From contig CAMKZP010000051.1 of assembly GCA_946477805.1 (NCBI GenBank), forward strand, positions 1 to 12,131: 12,131 nucleotides of DNA. Direction: 5' to 3'. Made by a program: the position numbers and the translations under genes. This document shows, piece after piece, positions 1 to 6,751 of this stretch. Position 1 is the first letter of the stretch, and the number at the start of each line of letters is the position of its first letter. The notes beneath the pieces were generated by a model. That model was not told the DNA's origin. It saw nothing but the letters and a program-made list of their open reading frames with translations, and made no database searches. The stretch comes from an uncultured Enterobacter sp. Its GTDB lineage: Bacteria > Pseudomonadota > Gammaproteobacteria > Enterobacterales > Enterobacteriaceae.

Positions 1-1588
1 TATGCGCGGCGTAAACGTGGTAGCCCTGTACGGCGGCCAGCGTTATGACGTGCAGTTACGCGCCCTGCGCCAGGGCCCACAGATTGTTGTCGGTACGCCG
101 GGCCGTCTGCTGGATCACCTGAAGCGCGGTACGCTGGATCTCTCTAAGCTGAGCGGTCTGGTACTGGATGAAGCAGATGAAATGCTGCGTATGGGCTTCA
201 TCGAAGACGTAGAAACCATCATGGCGCAGATCCCGGAAGGTCATCAGACCGCGCTGTTCTCTGCAACCATGCCGGAAGCCATCCGTCGCATCACCCGCCG
301 CTTCATGAAAGAGCCGCAGGAAGTGCGTATTCAGTCCAGCGTGACCACTCGCCCGGACATCAGCCAGAGCTACTGGTCTGTCTACGGCATGCGCAAAAAC
401 GAAGCGCTGGTACGTTTCCTGGAAGCAGAAGATTTTGATGCGGCGATTATCTTCGTACGTACCAAAAACGCGACCCTGGAAGTGGCTGAAGCCCTGGAGC
501 GTAGCGGCTACAACAGCGCAGCGCTGAACGGCGACATGAACCAGGCCCTGCGTGAGCAGACTCTGGAACGTCTGAAAGACGGTCGTCTGGATATCCTGAT
601 TGCAACCGACGTGGCAGCACGTGGTCTGGACGTTGAGCGTATCAGCCTGGTTGTAAACTACGACATCCCAATGGATTCAGAGTCTTACGTTCACCGTATC
701 GGCCGTACCGGTCGTGCGGGTCGTGCGGGCCGCGCGCTGCTGTTCGTTGAGAACCGCGAGCGTCGTCTGCTGCGCAACATTGAACGCACCATGAAGCTGA
801 CCATTCCAGAAGCTGACCTGCCAAACGCAGATCTGCTGGGCAAACGCCGTCTGGAGAAATTCGCCGCGAAAGTCCAGCAGCAGCTGGAAAGCAGCGATCT
901 GGATCAGTACCGTGCGCTGCTGTCGCAGATTCAGCCTACCGCTGAAGGCGAAGAGCTTGATATGGAAACCCTGGCCGCAGCTCTGCTGAAAATGGCTCAG
1001 GGCGAACGTAGCCTGATCGTGCCGCCGGATGCGCCGATGCGTCCTAAGCGTGAATTCCGTGACCGTGACGATCGTTTCGAACGTCGTGGCGACCGCAATG
1101 ACCGTGGCCCACGCGGCGACCGTCCAGAGCGCGGCGGTGAAGACCGTCCACGTCGCGAGCGTCGTGACGCTGGCGAAATGGAGCTGTATCGCATTGAAGT
1201 TGGCCGTGATGATGGTGTTGAAGTACGTCATATCGTTGGCGCGATCGCTAACGAAGGCGACATCAGCAGCCGCTACATCGGTAACATCAAGCTGTTCGGT
1301 ACGCATTCTACTATCGAGCTGCCAAAAGGCATGCCGGGCGAAGTACTGCAGCACTTTACGCGCACCCGCATTCTGAACAAGCCGATGAACATGCAGCTGA
1401 TGGGCGATGCGCAGCCTCGCACCGATCGCGGTGGTGAACGTCGTGGCGGTGGCCGCAGCTTCGGTGGCGAACGTCGTGAAGGCGGTCGTAGCGAAGGTCG
1501 TGGTGAACCTCGTCGTTTCTCCGGCGAACGTCGCGAAAGCCGTGGCCCACGTCGTGACGACAGTGCAAGCCGTCGTCGTGACGCGTAA
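1..1588 (+). CDS. deaD: DEAD-box ATP-dependent RNA helicase DeaD/CsdA, 3' part
   Basis: The N-terminus lies outside the window. About 528 residues are visible against roughly 630 in the E. coli protein, so the Q motif and Walker A are missing only because of the window edge. Counting from the first visible Met (base 2), the TPGR motif is at residues 32-35, DEAD at 56-59, SAT at 87-89, the motif V segment ATDVAARGLD at 201-210 and motif VI HRIGRTGR at 231-238. After the RecA-like core come a dimerisation region, an Arg/Asp-rich linker, the RNA-binding DbpA-like fold (around LYRIEVGRDDGVEVRHIVGA) and a Gly/Arg-rich tail built from GGERR-like units. The family is a cold-shock helicase that unwinds structured RNA in 50S ribosome assembly, translation and the RNA degradosome. 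The gene ends with TAA followed by an intrinsic terminator. Identification is secure from the motif set and the distinctive C-terminus. Confidence 0.97.
   Translation, partial: MRGVNVVALYGGQRYDVQLRALRQGPQIVVGTPGRLLDHLKRGTLDLSKLSGLVLDEADEMLRMGFIEDVETIMAQIPEGHQTALFSATMPEAIRRITRRFMKEPQEVRIQSSVTTRPDISQSYWSVYGMRKNEALVRFLEAEDFDAAIIFVRTKNATLEVAEALERSGYNSAALNGDMNQALREQTLERLKDGRLDILIATDVAARGLDVERISLVVNYDIPMDSESYVHRIGRTGRAGRAGRALLFVENRERRLLRNIERTMKLTIPEADLPNADLLGKRRLEKFAAKVQQQLESSDLDQYRALLSQIQPTAEGEELDMETLAAALLKMAQGERSLIVPPDAPMRPKREFRDRDDRFERRGDRNDRGPRGDRPERGGEDRPRRERRDAGEMELYRIEVGRDDGVEVRHIVGAIANEGDISSRYIGNIKLFGTHSTIELPKGMPGEVLQHFTRTRILNKPMNMQLMGDAQPRTDRGGERRGGGRSFGGERREGGRSEGRGEPRRFSGERRESRGPRRDDSASRRRDA
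1433..1536 (+). repeat. Imperfect repeats encoding the RGG-like tail of DeaD
   Basis: The unit GGYGAACGTCGYG recurs at 1433-1445, 1466-1478 and 1523-1535, with a degraded copy at 1502-1515. The intervening sequence is Gly/Arg coding. These units encode the GGERR/SGERR repeats of the C-terminal RNA-binding tail. Such in-frame units tend to vary in number between strains by slippage. Confidence 0.6.
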
Positions 1589-1603
1589 GCCATACGCTAC
1601 TGA

Positions 1604-1621
1604 CGTAAAGTAAAATATACA
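1604..1621 (+). promoter_or_regulatory. Candidate TyrR box upstream of mtr
   Basis: The 18-mer CGTAAAGTAAAATATACA matches the TyrR consensus TGTAAA-N6-TTTACA at 10 of 12 defined positions. It is centred about 90 bases upstream of the inferred mtr transcription start. E. coli mtr is activated by TyrR with phenylalanine or tyrosine, so a box in this neighbourhood is expected. The match is by eye only, and the site abuts the deaD terminator stem, so it may be chance in an A-rich gap. Confidence 0.35.
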
Positions 1622-1651
1622 GCCCCGATAGACGCTATCGGGGCTTTTTTT
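1621..1651 (+). terminator. Intrinsic terminator of deaD
   Basis: A perfect 11-bp stem, AGCCCCGATAG (1621-1631) with CTATCGGGGCT (1635-1645), closes a 3-nt ACG loop and runs into a T tract (1645-1651). It lies 32 bases after the deaD stop codon. It should separate deaD transcription from mtr. Confidence 0.93.
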
Positions 1652-1659
1652 ATTTCTTT

Positions 1660-1696
1660 TGTACTCCTGTACTGGTACAGTGCTGCACACTAAAAT
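1660..1696 (+). promoter_or_regulatory. mtr promoter with TrpR-type operator
   Basis: A palindrome CTGTAC-TG-GTACAG (1667-1680) overlaps a further GTACT at 1661-1665. This gives the repeated GTAC spacing that I recall for the E. coli mtr operator bound by tryptophan-loaded TrpR. A -10 candidate TAAAAT is at 1691-1696, and the -35 region (about 1668-1673) lies inside the palindrome, so a bound repressor would block RNA polymerase. The inferred start is near 1703. The mtr Shine-Dalgarno GGAG is at 1717-1720. Confidence 0.65.
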
Positions 1697-1730
1697 GCAG
1701 AACCGCATGATTGACTGGAGAATAGGCTGT

Positions 1731-2975
1731 ATGGCGACACTAACCACCACCCAAACGTCACCTTCGCTGCTTGGCGGCGTGGTGATCATCGGCGGTACCA
1801 TCATTGGTGCTGGGATGTTCTCCCTGCCTGTGGTCATGTCCGGTGCGTGGTTCTTCTGGTCGCTGGCAGCGCTGGTGTTTACCTGGTTCTGCATGCTCCA
1901 TTCCGGGCTGATGATCCTTGAAGCAAACCTGAACTACCGCATTGGCTCCAGCTTCGACACCATCACCAAAGACCTGCTGGGCAAAGGGTGGAACCTGGTA
2001 AACGGCATCTCTATCGCTTTTGTGCTCTATATCCTCACCTATGCGTACATTTCGGCGAGCGGCTCGATCCTGCATCACACGTTTTCTGAGATGTCGCTGA
2101 ACGTACCGGCGCGTCTGGCGGGGCTGTGCTTTGCGCTGGCGGTTGCGTTTATCGTCTGGATGAGCACCAAAGCGGTTAGCCGCATGACGGCGATTGTCCT
2201 GGGCGCAAAGGTCATCACCTTCTTCCTGACCTTCGGCAGCCTGCTGGGGCACGTCACGCCAGCCACGCTGTTTAACGTCGCGGAGGTGAACACCTCCTAT
2301 ACGCCGTATCTGCTGATGACCCTGCCGTTTTGCCTGGCGTCTTTTGGCTACCACGGCAACGTGCCGAGCCTGATGAAGTACTACGGCAAAGATCCGCGCA
2401 CCATCGTAAAGTGTCTGGTTTACGGCACGCTGCTGGCGCTGGGGCTGTATGCGATCTGGCTGCTGGGGACGATGGGCAATATCCCGCGCCCGGAATTTAT
2501 CGGCATTGCGCAGAAGGGCGGAAACATCGATGTGCTGGTACAGGCCCTGAGCGGCGTGCTCAACAGCCGCAGCCTGGATCTGCTGCTGGTTATCTTCTCC
2601 AACTTTGCCGTAGCGAGCTCTTTCCTCGGCGTAACGCTGGGGCTGTTTGACTATCTGGCGGATCTGTTTGGCTTTGATGATTCGGCGCTGGGGCGCTTTA
2701 AAACCGCGCTGTTGACCTTCCTGCCGCCGATGGTGGGCGGCCTGCTGTGGCCGAACGGTTTCCTGTACGCCATCGGCTATGCGGGACTGGCAGCCACCGT
2801 CTGGGCGGCGATCGTACCGGCCCTGCTGGCGCGCAAATCACGTAAACGCTTCGGTAGCCCTAAATTCCGCGTCTGGGGCGGCAAGCCGATGATTGCGCTG
2901 ATTCTGGTGTTTGGCGCTGGCAACGCGCTGGTACACGTGCTGTCGAGCTTTAATCTGTTGCCTGTGTATCAGTAA
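1731..2975 (+). CDS. mtr: Tryptophan-specific transporter Mtr
   Basis: A 414-residue inner-membrane permease of the aromatic amino acid family (HAAAP/AAAP, APC superfamily). It imports tryptophan by proton symport with high affinity. The start is the ATG at 1731, giving MATLTTTQTSPSLLGG as in the E. coli protein and the same length; an in-frame ATG at 1659 would put 24 non-homologous residues over the operator and is rejected. The first membrane segment carries the Gly-rich GGTIIGAGMFSLP motif (residues 21-33), typical of the unwound substrate-binding helix. About eleven hydrophobic segments follow to the C-terminus at FNLLPVYQ. GGAG lies 10 bases upstream, a rather long spacing. The gene stands alone: a terminator lies before it and the next gene is convergent. 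Repression by TrpR and activation by TyrR are likely from the promoter sequence. Confidence 0.97.
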   Translation: MATLTTTQTSPSLLGGVVIIGGTIIGAGMFSLPVVMSGAWFFWSLAALVFTWFCMLHSGLMILEANLNYRIGSSFDTITKDLLGKGWNLVNGISIAFVLYILTYAYISASGSILHHTFSEMSLNVPARLAGLCFALAVAFIVWMSTKAVSRMTAIVLGAKVITFFLTFGSLLGHVTPATLFNVAEVNTSYTPYLLMTLPFCLASFGYHGNVPSLMKYYGKDPRTIVKCLVYGTLLALGLYAIWLLGTMGNIPRPEFIGIAQKGGNIDVLVQALSGVLNSRSLDLLLVIFSNFAVASSFLGVTLGLFDYLADLFGFDDSALGRFKTALLTFLPPMVGGLLWPNGFLYAIGYAGLAATVWAAIVPALLARKSRKRFGSPKFRVWGGKPMIALILVFGAGNALVHVLSSFNLLPVYQ

Positions 2976-2991
2976 AACGTGCGGTCTGAAC

Positions 2992-3012
2992 CCCTCTCCC
3001 AAAGAGAGAGGG
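2992..3012. repeat. Short hairpin between mtr and yhbW
   Basis: CCCTCTC (2992-2998) pairs with GAGAGGG (3006-3012) around a 7-nt loop, 17 bases after the mtr stop. No clear T tract follows on either strand, so it is not a classical intrinsic terminator. It may trim or protect mRNA 3' ends of the two convergent genes. Confidence 0.55.
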
Positions 3013-3026
3013 AGAAAAGAATGCAG

Positions 3027-3052
3027 GCCCGGTTAGCGAAGCGCCACCGGGC
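3027..3052. repeat. REP-like palindromic element, copy 1
   Basis: GCCCGGT (3027-3033) pairs with ACCGGGC (3046-3052). The 12-nt interior TAGCGAAGCGCC can form a small inner GC-GAA-GC hairpin. The same design, in opposite orientation, recurs at 10370-10396 after yraQ. Shape and placement (3' of convergent genes) fit an enterobacterial repetitive extragenic palindrome. Confidence 0.7.
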
Positions 3053-3062
3053 AAAGCAAAAA

Positions 3063-4047
3063 CTACCCCACCAATTCCTCTTTCACCTGCATCGCCAAAT
3101 CAAACGAATGCAGACGCGCCTGGTGATCGAAAATCTGGCCGTTAACCATAATCTCATCCGCCTGCGTTTCACGCAGCACCGCGTCCAGCCCGTGACGCAC
3201 CTTCGCTTTATCGCCCACCAACGCCATACTGCTCGGAGGCGGACCACAGCTGATGCATATTCTCCACCGGCGGCGGCAGCTGGCCCGTCTCACCGCGACG
3301 CAGCTTCATAAACGCCTGCTGCATGGAGGTGAACAGGAATTCCGCATCGCGGTTGCTGTCGGCGGCAATGATGTTAATACATACCATCGCGTACGGCTTC
3401 TCCAGGCGCTCGGACGGCTTGAAGTTCGTGCGGTAAAGGTGCAGCGCCTGGTGCAGCATGTCCGGCGCAAAGTGCGAGGCGAAGGCAAACGGCAGCCCCA
3501 GCTGTGCGGCGAGCTGGGCGCTGTACAGGCTTGAGCCTAACAGCCAGACCGGGATCTTCTCACCGTAGCCCGGCACCGGACGCACGTGCGGGTTCGGATC
3601 GCGCGCGTCGAACCAGTCCACCAGCTCGGCTACGTCACGCGGGAAGTTGTCGATATCGCCGCTCATATGGCGACGCAGGGCGCGCATTGTTGGCTGGTCG
3701 CTGCCTGGAGCACGACCAAGGCCCAAATCAATACGGCCCGGATAAAGGGTATTCAACGTCCCAAACTGCTCGGCAATCACCAGCGGAGCGTGGTTTGGCA
3801 GCATCACGCCGCCCGATCCCAGGTGCAGGGTGGTGGTATTTGCCGCCAGATAACCCATGAGTACCGACGTGGCGGCGCTGGCGATGCCGACCATGTTGTG
3901 ATGTTCGGCCAGCCAGTAGCGGTGATAGCCGCGCTTTTCGGCCAGCTGAGCGAGATCGAGAGAGTGCGAAAAGGCTTCTCGTGCCGAGGAGCCTTGTGGG
4001 ATCGGCGCCAGATCCAGCACCGAGAACGGAAGGGTTTTGTCAGTCAT
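3063..4047 (-). pseudogene. yhbW: Frameshifted luciferase-like flavin monooxygenase YhbW
   Basis: An intact yhbW encodes a bacterial-luciferase-like, FMN-dependent TIM-barrel oxidoreductase of unknown substrate, about 335 residues in E. coli. Here the ATG at 4047 opens a frame giving MTDKTLPFSVLDLAPIPQG and a normal sequence for 276 residues, through EQYGV. It then reads GGR and stops (TAA, complement of 3208-3210). The missing C-terminus continues in another frame: MALVGDKAKVRHGL to VKEELVG, stop at 3063-3065, 54 residues. The span is 985 bases; adding 23 gives 1008, exactly 335 codons plus stop. Five residues (QQALS in the E. coli protein as I recall it) are lost at the junction, where ATGGCGTT (complement of 3220-3227) fits both frames. 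The 279-residue product would lack the last barrel helices and is probably inactive. A sequencing error is less likely because a one-base slip would not also remove codons. Confidence 0.88.
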
Positions 4048-4050
4048 AAC

Positions 4051-4121
4051 AGCTCACTTTGTCGACGGTGAATCTTTAATACTGCATTAAAGTGTAATAA
4101 CCGTTGTTAACAAAGTGAGCT
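4051..4121 (-). promoter_or_regulatory. Palindrome-rich yhbW promoter/leader
   Basis: On the minus strand a -35 candidate TTGTTA (complement of 4108-4113) and a -10 candidate TTTAAT (complement of 4086-4091) are 16 bases apart, placing a start near 4079. The -35 lies in the perfect palindrome TTGTTAACAA (4104-4113). The -10 lies in a CTTTAAT-5-ATTAAAG inverted repeat (4074-4092). The whole unit is bracketed by an 11-bp inverted repeat, AGCTCACTTTG (4051-4061) and CAAAGTGAGCT (4111-4121). The arm nearer yhbW contains its weak Shine-Dalgarno GTGAG, 5 bases from the ATG. Palindromes over -35 and -10 suggest a repressor operator; the outer arms could sequester the ribosome site on read-through transcripts from ubiV. 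Function is inference. Confidence 0.45.
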
Positions 4122-4124
4122 TTT

Positions 4125-5003
4125 TTAGGCCTGAAGCTCCAGTCCGGCGAGACGCTTCCAGTAGCCGTTACAGTCGCTGTTAGCCTTAAGCGGCAGCGGG
4201 GAAGTCCCATTTTCGTTCGCGCGGAAGGCGTCCAGCATGGCGAACACGCCGGCATCCAGCGGCGACAGGCGCACCATGTCCACCAGCCCGGCCATCGACG
4301 CCAGCTCGTTACCGAGGTTATAAACGTAGCCGCTCATGGTCTGAATACCGTTCAGGACGAACACCTGCTGATTCTCCTGTGAAAGCATGCTGCGTCCGTT
4401 CGGGTATTTGATGCAGCAGGTTTCACACTCGTCTTTCGGACGATCTTCCGAGCGTGCGGTAAAGCAGCGGGCGGAGTAGGCCAGCGGCAGATGGCCGTAG
4501 CTCAGCACTTCCACTTCAAACCGATCGCGAATGCCCAGCGCTTCACACTGATTCAGCAGGTTTGCCAGCCAGTCGCGGGAGAGTTCCACCGGCATGCACC
4601 AGCGCGTCATTCCCTGTTTGAGCAGCAGGCGCAGCGTCACGGCGTTGTAGCAGTTCAGGGCATGCCCCGCGACAAACGGCAGCCTGCGTTCGGCGCACAT
4701 GTTCACCACGCCCAGGTCGCTCGCCTCCAGCAGAAATTCGCCGTTCTCGACGTAGCGCTTTAGCTCACCCAGTTCGGAAGAGGCCTGCACCAGCGCGAGC
4801 GTGGAGAGCACAACCTGCTTGCCGCTGCCGGCCAGGCTTTTCGCCATGTCCAGCCAGTCGCCCACTTTGGTGGCGCGACGTTTGCTGCACACCGCTTCGC
4901 CGAGGTAAACCACGTCGGCGCTGCTGGTCGCGGCCTGTTGATAAAAATCTTCCAGCGTCTCTTTTGACCAGTAGTAGAGCACCGGTCCTAATGAATATTT
5001 CAT
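4125..5003 (-). CDS. ubiV: Ubiquinone biosynthesis protein UbiV (U32 family)
   Basis: UbiV is a 292-residue peptidase-U32-family protein without expected protease activity. With UbiU it forms an iron-sulfur heterodimer that carries out the ring hydroxylations of ubiquinone synthesis without oxygen, using prephenate as hydroxyl donor in E. coli. The ATG at 5003 gives MKYSLGPVLYYW, matching the family start; the in-frame ATG upstream (5132) would run far into ubiU and is rejected. The four 4Fe-4S ligands known for E. coli UbiV fall on Cys here by direct count: C39 (GEAVCSKR), C180 (SARCFTAR), C193 and C197 (ECETCCIKYPNG). The sequence ends WKRLAGLELQA. It follows ubiU by 7 bases, with GTGAG upstream of the ATG, so the pair is co-transcribed. 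Formerly yhbV. Confidence 0.97.
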   Translation of the reverse strand: MKYSLGPVLYYWSKETLEDFYQQAATSSADVVYLGEAVCSKRRATKVGDWLDMAKSLAGSGKQVVLSTLALVQASSELGELKRYVENGEFLLEASDLGVVNMCAERRLPFVAGHALNCYNAVTLRLLLKQGMTRWCMPVELSRDWLANLLNQCEALGIRDRFEVEVLSYGHLPLAYSARCFTARSEDRPKDECETCCIKYPNGRSMLSQENQQVFVLNGIQTMSGYVYNLGNELASMAGLVDMVRLSPLDAGVFAMLDAFRANENGTSPLPLKANSDCNGYWKRLAGLELQA

Positions 5004-5010
5004 GGTTATC

Positions 5011-6006
5011 TCACTGCCATTTACGATGATACGCGCCAAGGGTGGTTTGCGTGCCTTCAGACATGGAGCCGAGCGTCTCCATCCAGGCCGCCTGAGGGGC
5101 GTAGTTCTGCGGGTCTGCCATGCAGCGGTCAATGGCCTGACGCCAGACTTTCGCCACCTGGCTCACGTAGGCCGGGCTGCGCTGGCGGCCTTCGATTTTC
5201 ACCGAGGCAATATTGGCGGCCAGCAGCTCTGGCAGCAGCGCCAGCGTGTTAAGGCTGGTTGGCTCTTCCAGCGCGTGATAGCGCTCGCCGTCGACCAGAT
5301 AGCGGCCCTTGCACAGCGTCGGGTAGCCCGCGTTTTCACCGTCCTGATAGCGGTCGATTAAGACGTCATTCAGGCGCGACTCCAGCCCCTGCGGCGTTTG
5401 CTCCCAGCGGACAAAGCGCGCGGGCGAGCAGGCCCCAACGGTGTTTGGCGATTCACCGGTTAAATAGGAGGAGAGATAGCAGCGGCCTTCGGCCATGATG
5501 CACAGGCTGCCAAAGGCAAAAACCTCCAGCGGCACCGGCGTAACGCGCGCGAGCTGCTTAACCTGGTGAATGGAAAGCACGCGCGGCAGCACCACGCGGG
5601 CGACGTCAAAATGTTGATGATAAAAACGCACGGCCTCTTCGTTAGTGGCAGATGCCTGAACGGAGACGTGGCGCTCAATATGCGGATAGCGTTCTGCCGC
5701 ATACTCAAGCATGGCGAGATCGGCGAGGATCAGCGCATCGGCGCCCAGCTGTGCCGCCATGTCCACCGCGCGCTGCCAGCGGGCGTAGCCGTCAGGGTGG
5801 GCAAACGTGTTGATGGCAATATGCAGCTTGCGGCGGTGCTGGTGAACGAAGTTAACGGCTTCCTGAAGCTTCTTCTCCGTAAAGTTAAGGCCAGCAAAAT
5901 GGCGGGCGTTGGTGTCATCCTTCAGCCCAATATAGACCGCGTCGGCCCCATTTTCGATGGCCGCCTTAAGCGCCGGAAGGTTTCCGGCAGGGCAGAGCAG
6001 CTCCAT
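5011..6006 (-). CDS. ubiU: Ubiquinone biosynthesis protein UbiU (U32 family)
   Basis: UbiU is a 331-residue U32-family partner of UbiV in oxygen-independent ubiquinone hydroxylation. The start at 6006 gives MELLCPAGNLPALKAAIENG, the canonical N-terminus; the ATG at 6042 adds 12 residues not found in the family. The cluster ligands known for E. coli (C169, C176, C193, C232) match the spacing seen here in SLCIMAEGRCYL, VGACSPARF and TLCKGRYL. The U32 signature region around VFAFGSLCIMAEGRCYLSSY is intact. AGGA lies 9 bases upstream of the ATG on the minus strand. It is first in a two-gene ubiU-ubiV operon read divergently from ubiT, so all three anaerobic ubiquinone genes share one control region. 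Formerly yhbU. Confidence 0.97.
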   Translation of the reverse strand: MELLCPAGNLPALKAAIENGADAVYIGLKDDTNARHFAGLNFTEKKLQEAVNFVHQHRRKLHIAINTFAHPDGYARWQRAVDMAAQLGADALILADLAMLEYAAERYPHIERHVSVQASATNEEAVRFYHQHFDVARVVLPRVLSIHQVKQLARVTPVPLEVFAFGSLCIMAEGRCYLSSYLTGESPNTVGACSPARFVRWEQTPQGLESRLNDVLIDRYQDGENAGYPTLCKGRYLVDGERYHALEEPTSLNTLALLPELLAANIASVKIEGRQRSPAYVSQVAKVWRQAIDRCMADPQNYAPQAAWMETLGSMSEGTQTTLGAYHRKWQ

Positions 6007-6053
6007 AATGTATCCTGATGTTGTCGATCGCAGGGATCGCAAAAATGTTAACG

Positions 6054-6102
6054 AGCTGGGATTTTAATTAACCCATACGCGACAATTTTTGATTTAAGGC
6101 AG
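6054..6102 (-). promoter_or_regulatory. Candidate FNR-type class II promoter of ubiUV
   Basis: On the minus strand a consensus-like -10, TAAAAT (complement of 6061-6066), predicts a start near 6054. An FNR-like site lies at 6089-6102 (plus strand TTGAT-TTAA-GGCAG against TTGAT-N4-ATCAA), with one perfect and one poor half-site. Its centre (6095.5) is 41.5 bases upstream of that start, the class II activator position. FNR is reported to control ubiUVT in E. coli, so site and spacing agree with expected anaerobic induction. Located by eye, not tested. Confidence 0.5.
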
Positions 6103-6153
6103 CTAATGGCGTATTGATGGCACCAATAATGCGCGATGCCGGATAAGGGTTTG

Positions 6154-6202
6154 TTGATTTACGCCGCTATGTTCTTCTGCGGATATGGCAAAATAGCAGG
6201 AC
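6154..6202 (+). promoter_or_regulatory. Candidate FNR-type class II promoter of ubiT
   Basis: A perfect FNR half-site TTGAT (6154-6158) is followed by TTAC and a poor right half GCCGC (to 6167). Its centre is 6160.5. A -10 candidate CAAAAT at 6189-6194 predicts a start near 6202, again 41.5 bases away. Alternative -10s such as TATAGA (6203-6208) would put the start on the Shine-Dalgarno GGGAG (6214-6218) and are less likely. Confidence 0.4.
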
Positions 6203-6226
6203 TATAGATATCAGGGAGTAAAGCTC

Positions 6227-6751
6227 GTGCTGGAGAAACTGCGTTCACGTCTCGTACAATTTGGTCCATCAATGCTGAGCGTGCCGGTAAAACTGGCGCC
6301 GTTCGCGCTAAAACGTCAGGTGCTGGAGCAGGTCCTGAGCTGGCAGTTTCGCCAGGCGCTGCAGGATGGTGAGCTTGAGTTTCTGGAAGGGCGCTGGCTG
6401 AGCATTAACGTCCATGATATCGGGCTGCGCTGGTTTACCTCCGTGGAGAATGACCGGCTGATCGTGCGGGAGTCCGCTGAGGCGGACGTAAGCTTCAGCG
6501 CCAACGCCAGCGATCTGCTGATGATCGCGGCAAGAAAGCAGGATCCTGATACGCTCTTCTTCCAGCGTCGTCTGGTGATTGAGGGCGACACGGAGCTTGG
6601 CCTGTACGTTAAAAATTTAATGGATGCCATTGAGCTGGAGCAGATGCCAAAAGGGCTGCGCGTGCTGCTGATGCAAATGGCAGATTTCGTTGAGGCGGGG
6701 TTAAAAACCCCGCCGGACGGTAAACACACTTCAGTAGGTGAGCCATGCTGA
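6227..6751 (+). CDS. ubiT: Ubiquinone biosynthesis accessory factor UbiT (SCP2 domain)
   Basis: A 174-residue protein with a sterol-carrier SCP2-like lipid-binding domain (roughly residues 40-135, core around ISFSANASDLLMIAARKQDPD-type sequence). It acts in oxygen-independent ubiquinone synthesis alongside UbiU and UbiV, probably by binding the hydrophobic quinone intermediates or supporting the biosynthetic complex. It starts with GTG at 6227 (GTG CTG GAG AAA CTG), preceded by GGGAG, giving the family N-terminus MLEKLRSRLVQ, and has the same length as the E. coli protein. The C-terminus ends TSVGEPC. Its TGA overlaps the yhbS ATG by 7 bases, so the two are translationally coupled. Divergent from ubiU, with its own FNR-like promoter candidate. 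Formerly yhbT. Confidence 0.96.
   Translation: MLEKLRSRLVQFGPSMLSVPVKLAPFALKRQVLEQVLSWQFRQALQDGELEFLEGRWLSINVHDIGLRWFTSVENDRLIVRESAEADVSFSANASDLLMIAARKQDPDTLFFQRRLVIEGDTELGLYVKNLMDAIELEQMPKGLRVLLMQMADFVEAGLKTPPDGKHTSVGEPC

Noticed and set aside
1659..1730. Upstream in-frame ATG for mtr
   Set aside because: It lies in the operator/promoter, has no Shine-Dalgarno, and adds 24 residues absent from homologues.
677..1894. Long minus-strand frame (405 codons) opposite deaD and the mtr start
   Set aside because: It is Thr/Ala-rich, matches no family I know, crosses the terminator and mtr promoter, and reflects the strong codon bias of deaD leaving few antisense stops.
3063..4047. Programmed ribosomal frameshift in yhbW
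   Set aside because: No slippery heptamer is at the junction, and coding residues are missing as well as the frame shifted, which fits a deletion rather than recoding.
5004..5132. Longer N-terminus for ubiV
   Set aside because: It would run into ubiU, and the encoded residues are low-complexity Arg/Pro unlike the family, which starts MKYSLGPV.
6025..6040. Direct repeat GATCGCA x2 upstream of ubiU
   Set aside because: Short, and the unit is common by chance in this composition; no known regulator fits.
6136..6170. Degenerate E. coli-type REP (GATGCCGGATAAGG … TACGCCGC) between ubiU and ubiT
   Set aside because: Only fragments resemble the consensus, there is no paired stem, and it overlaps the more credible FNR-like site.
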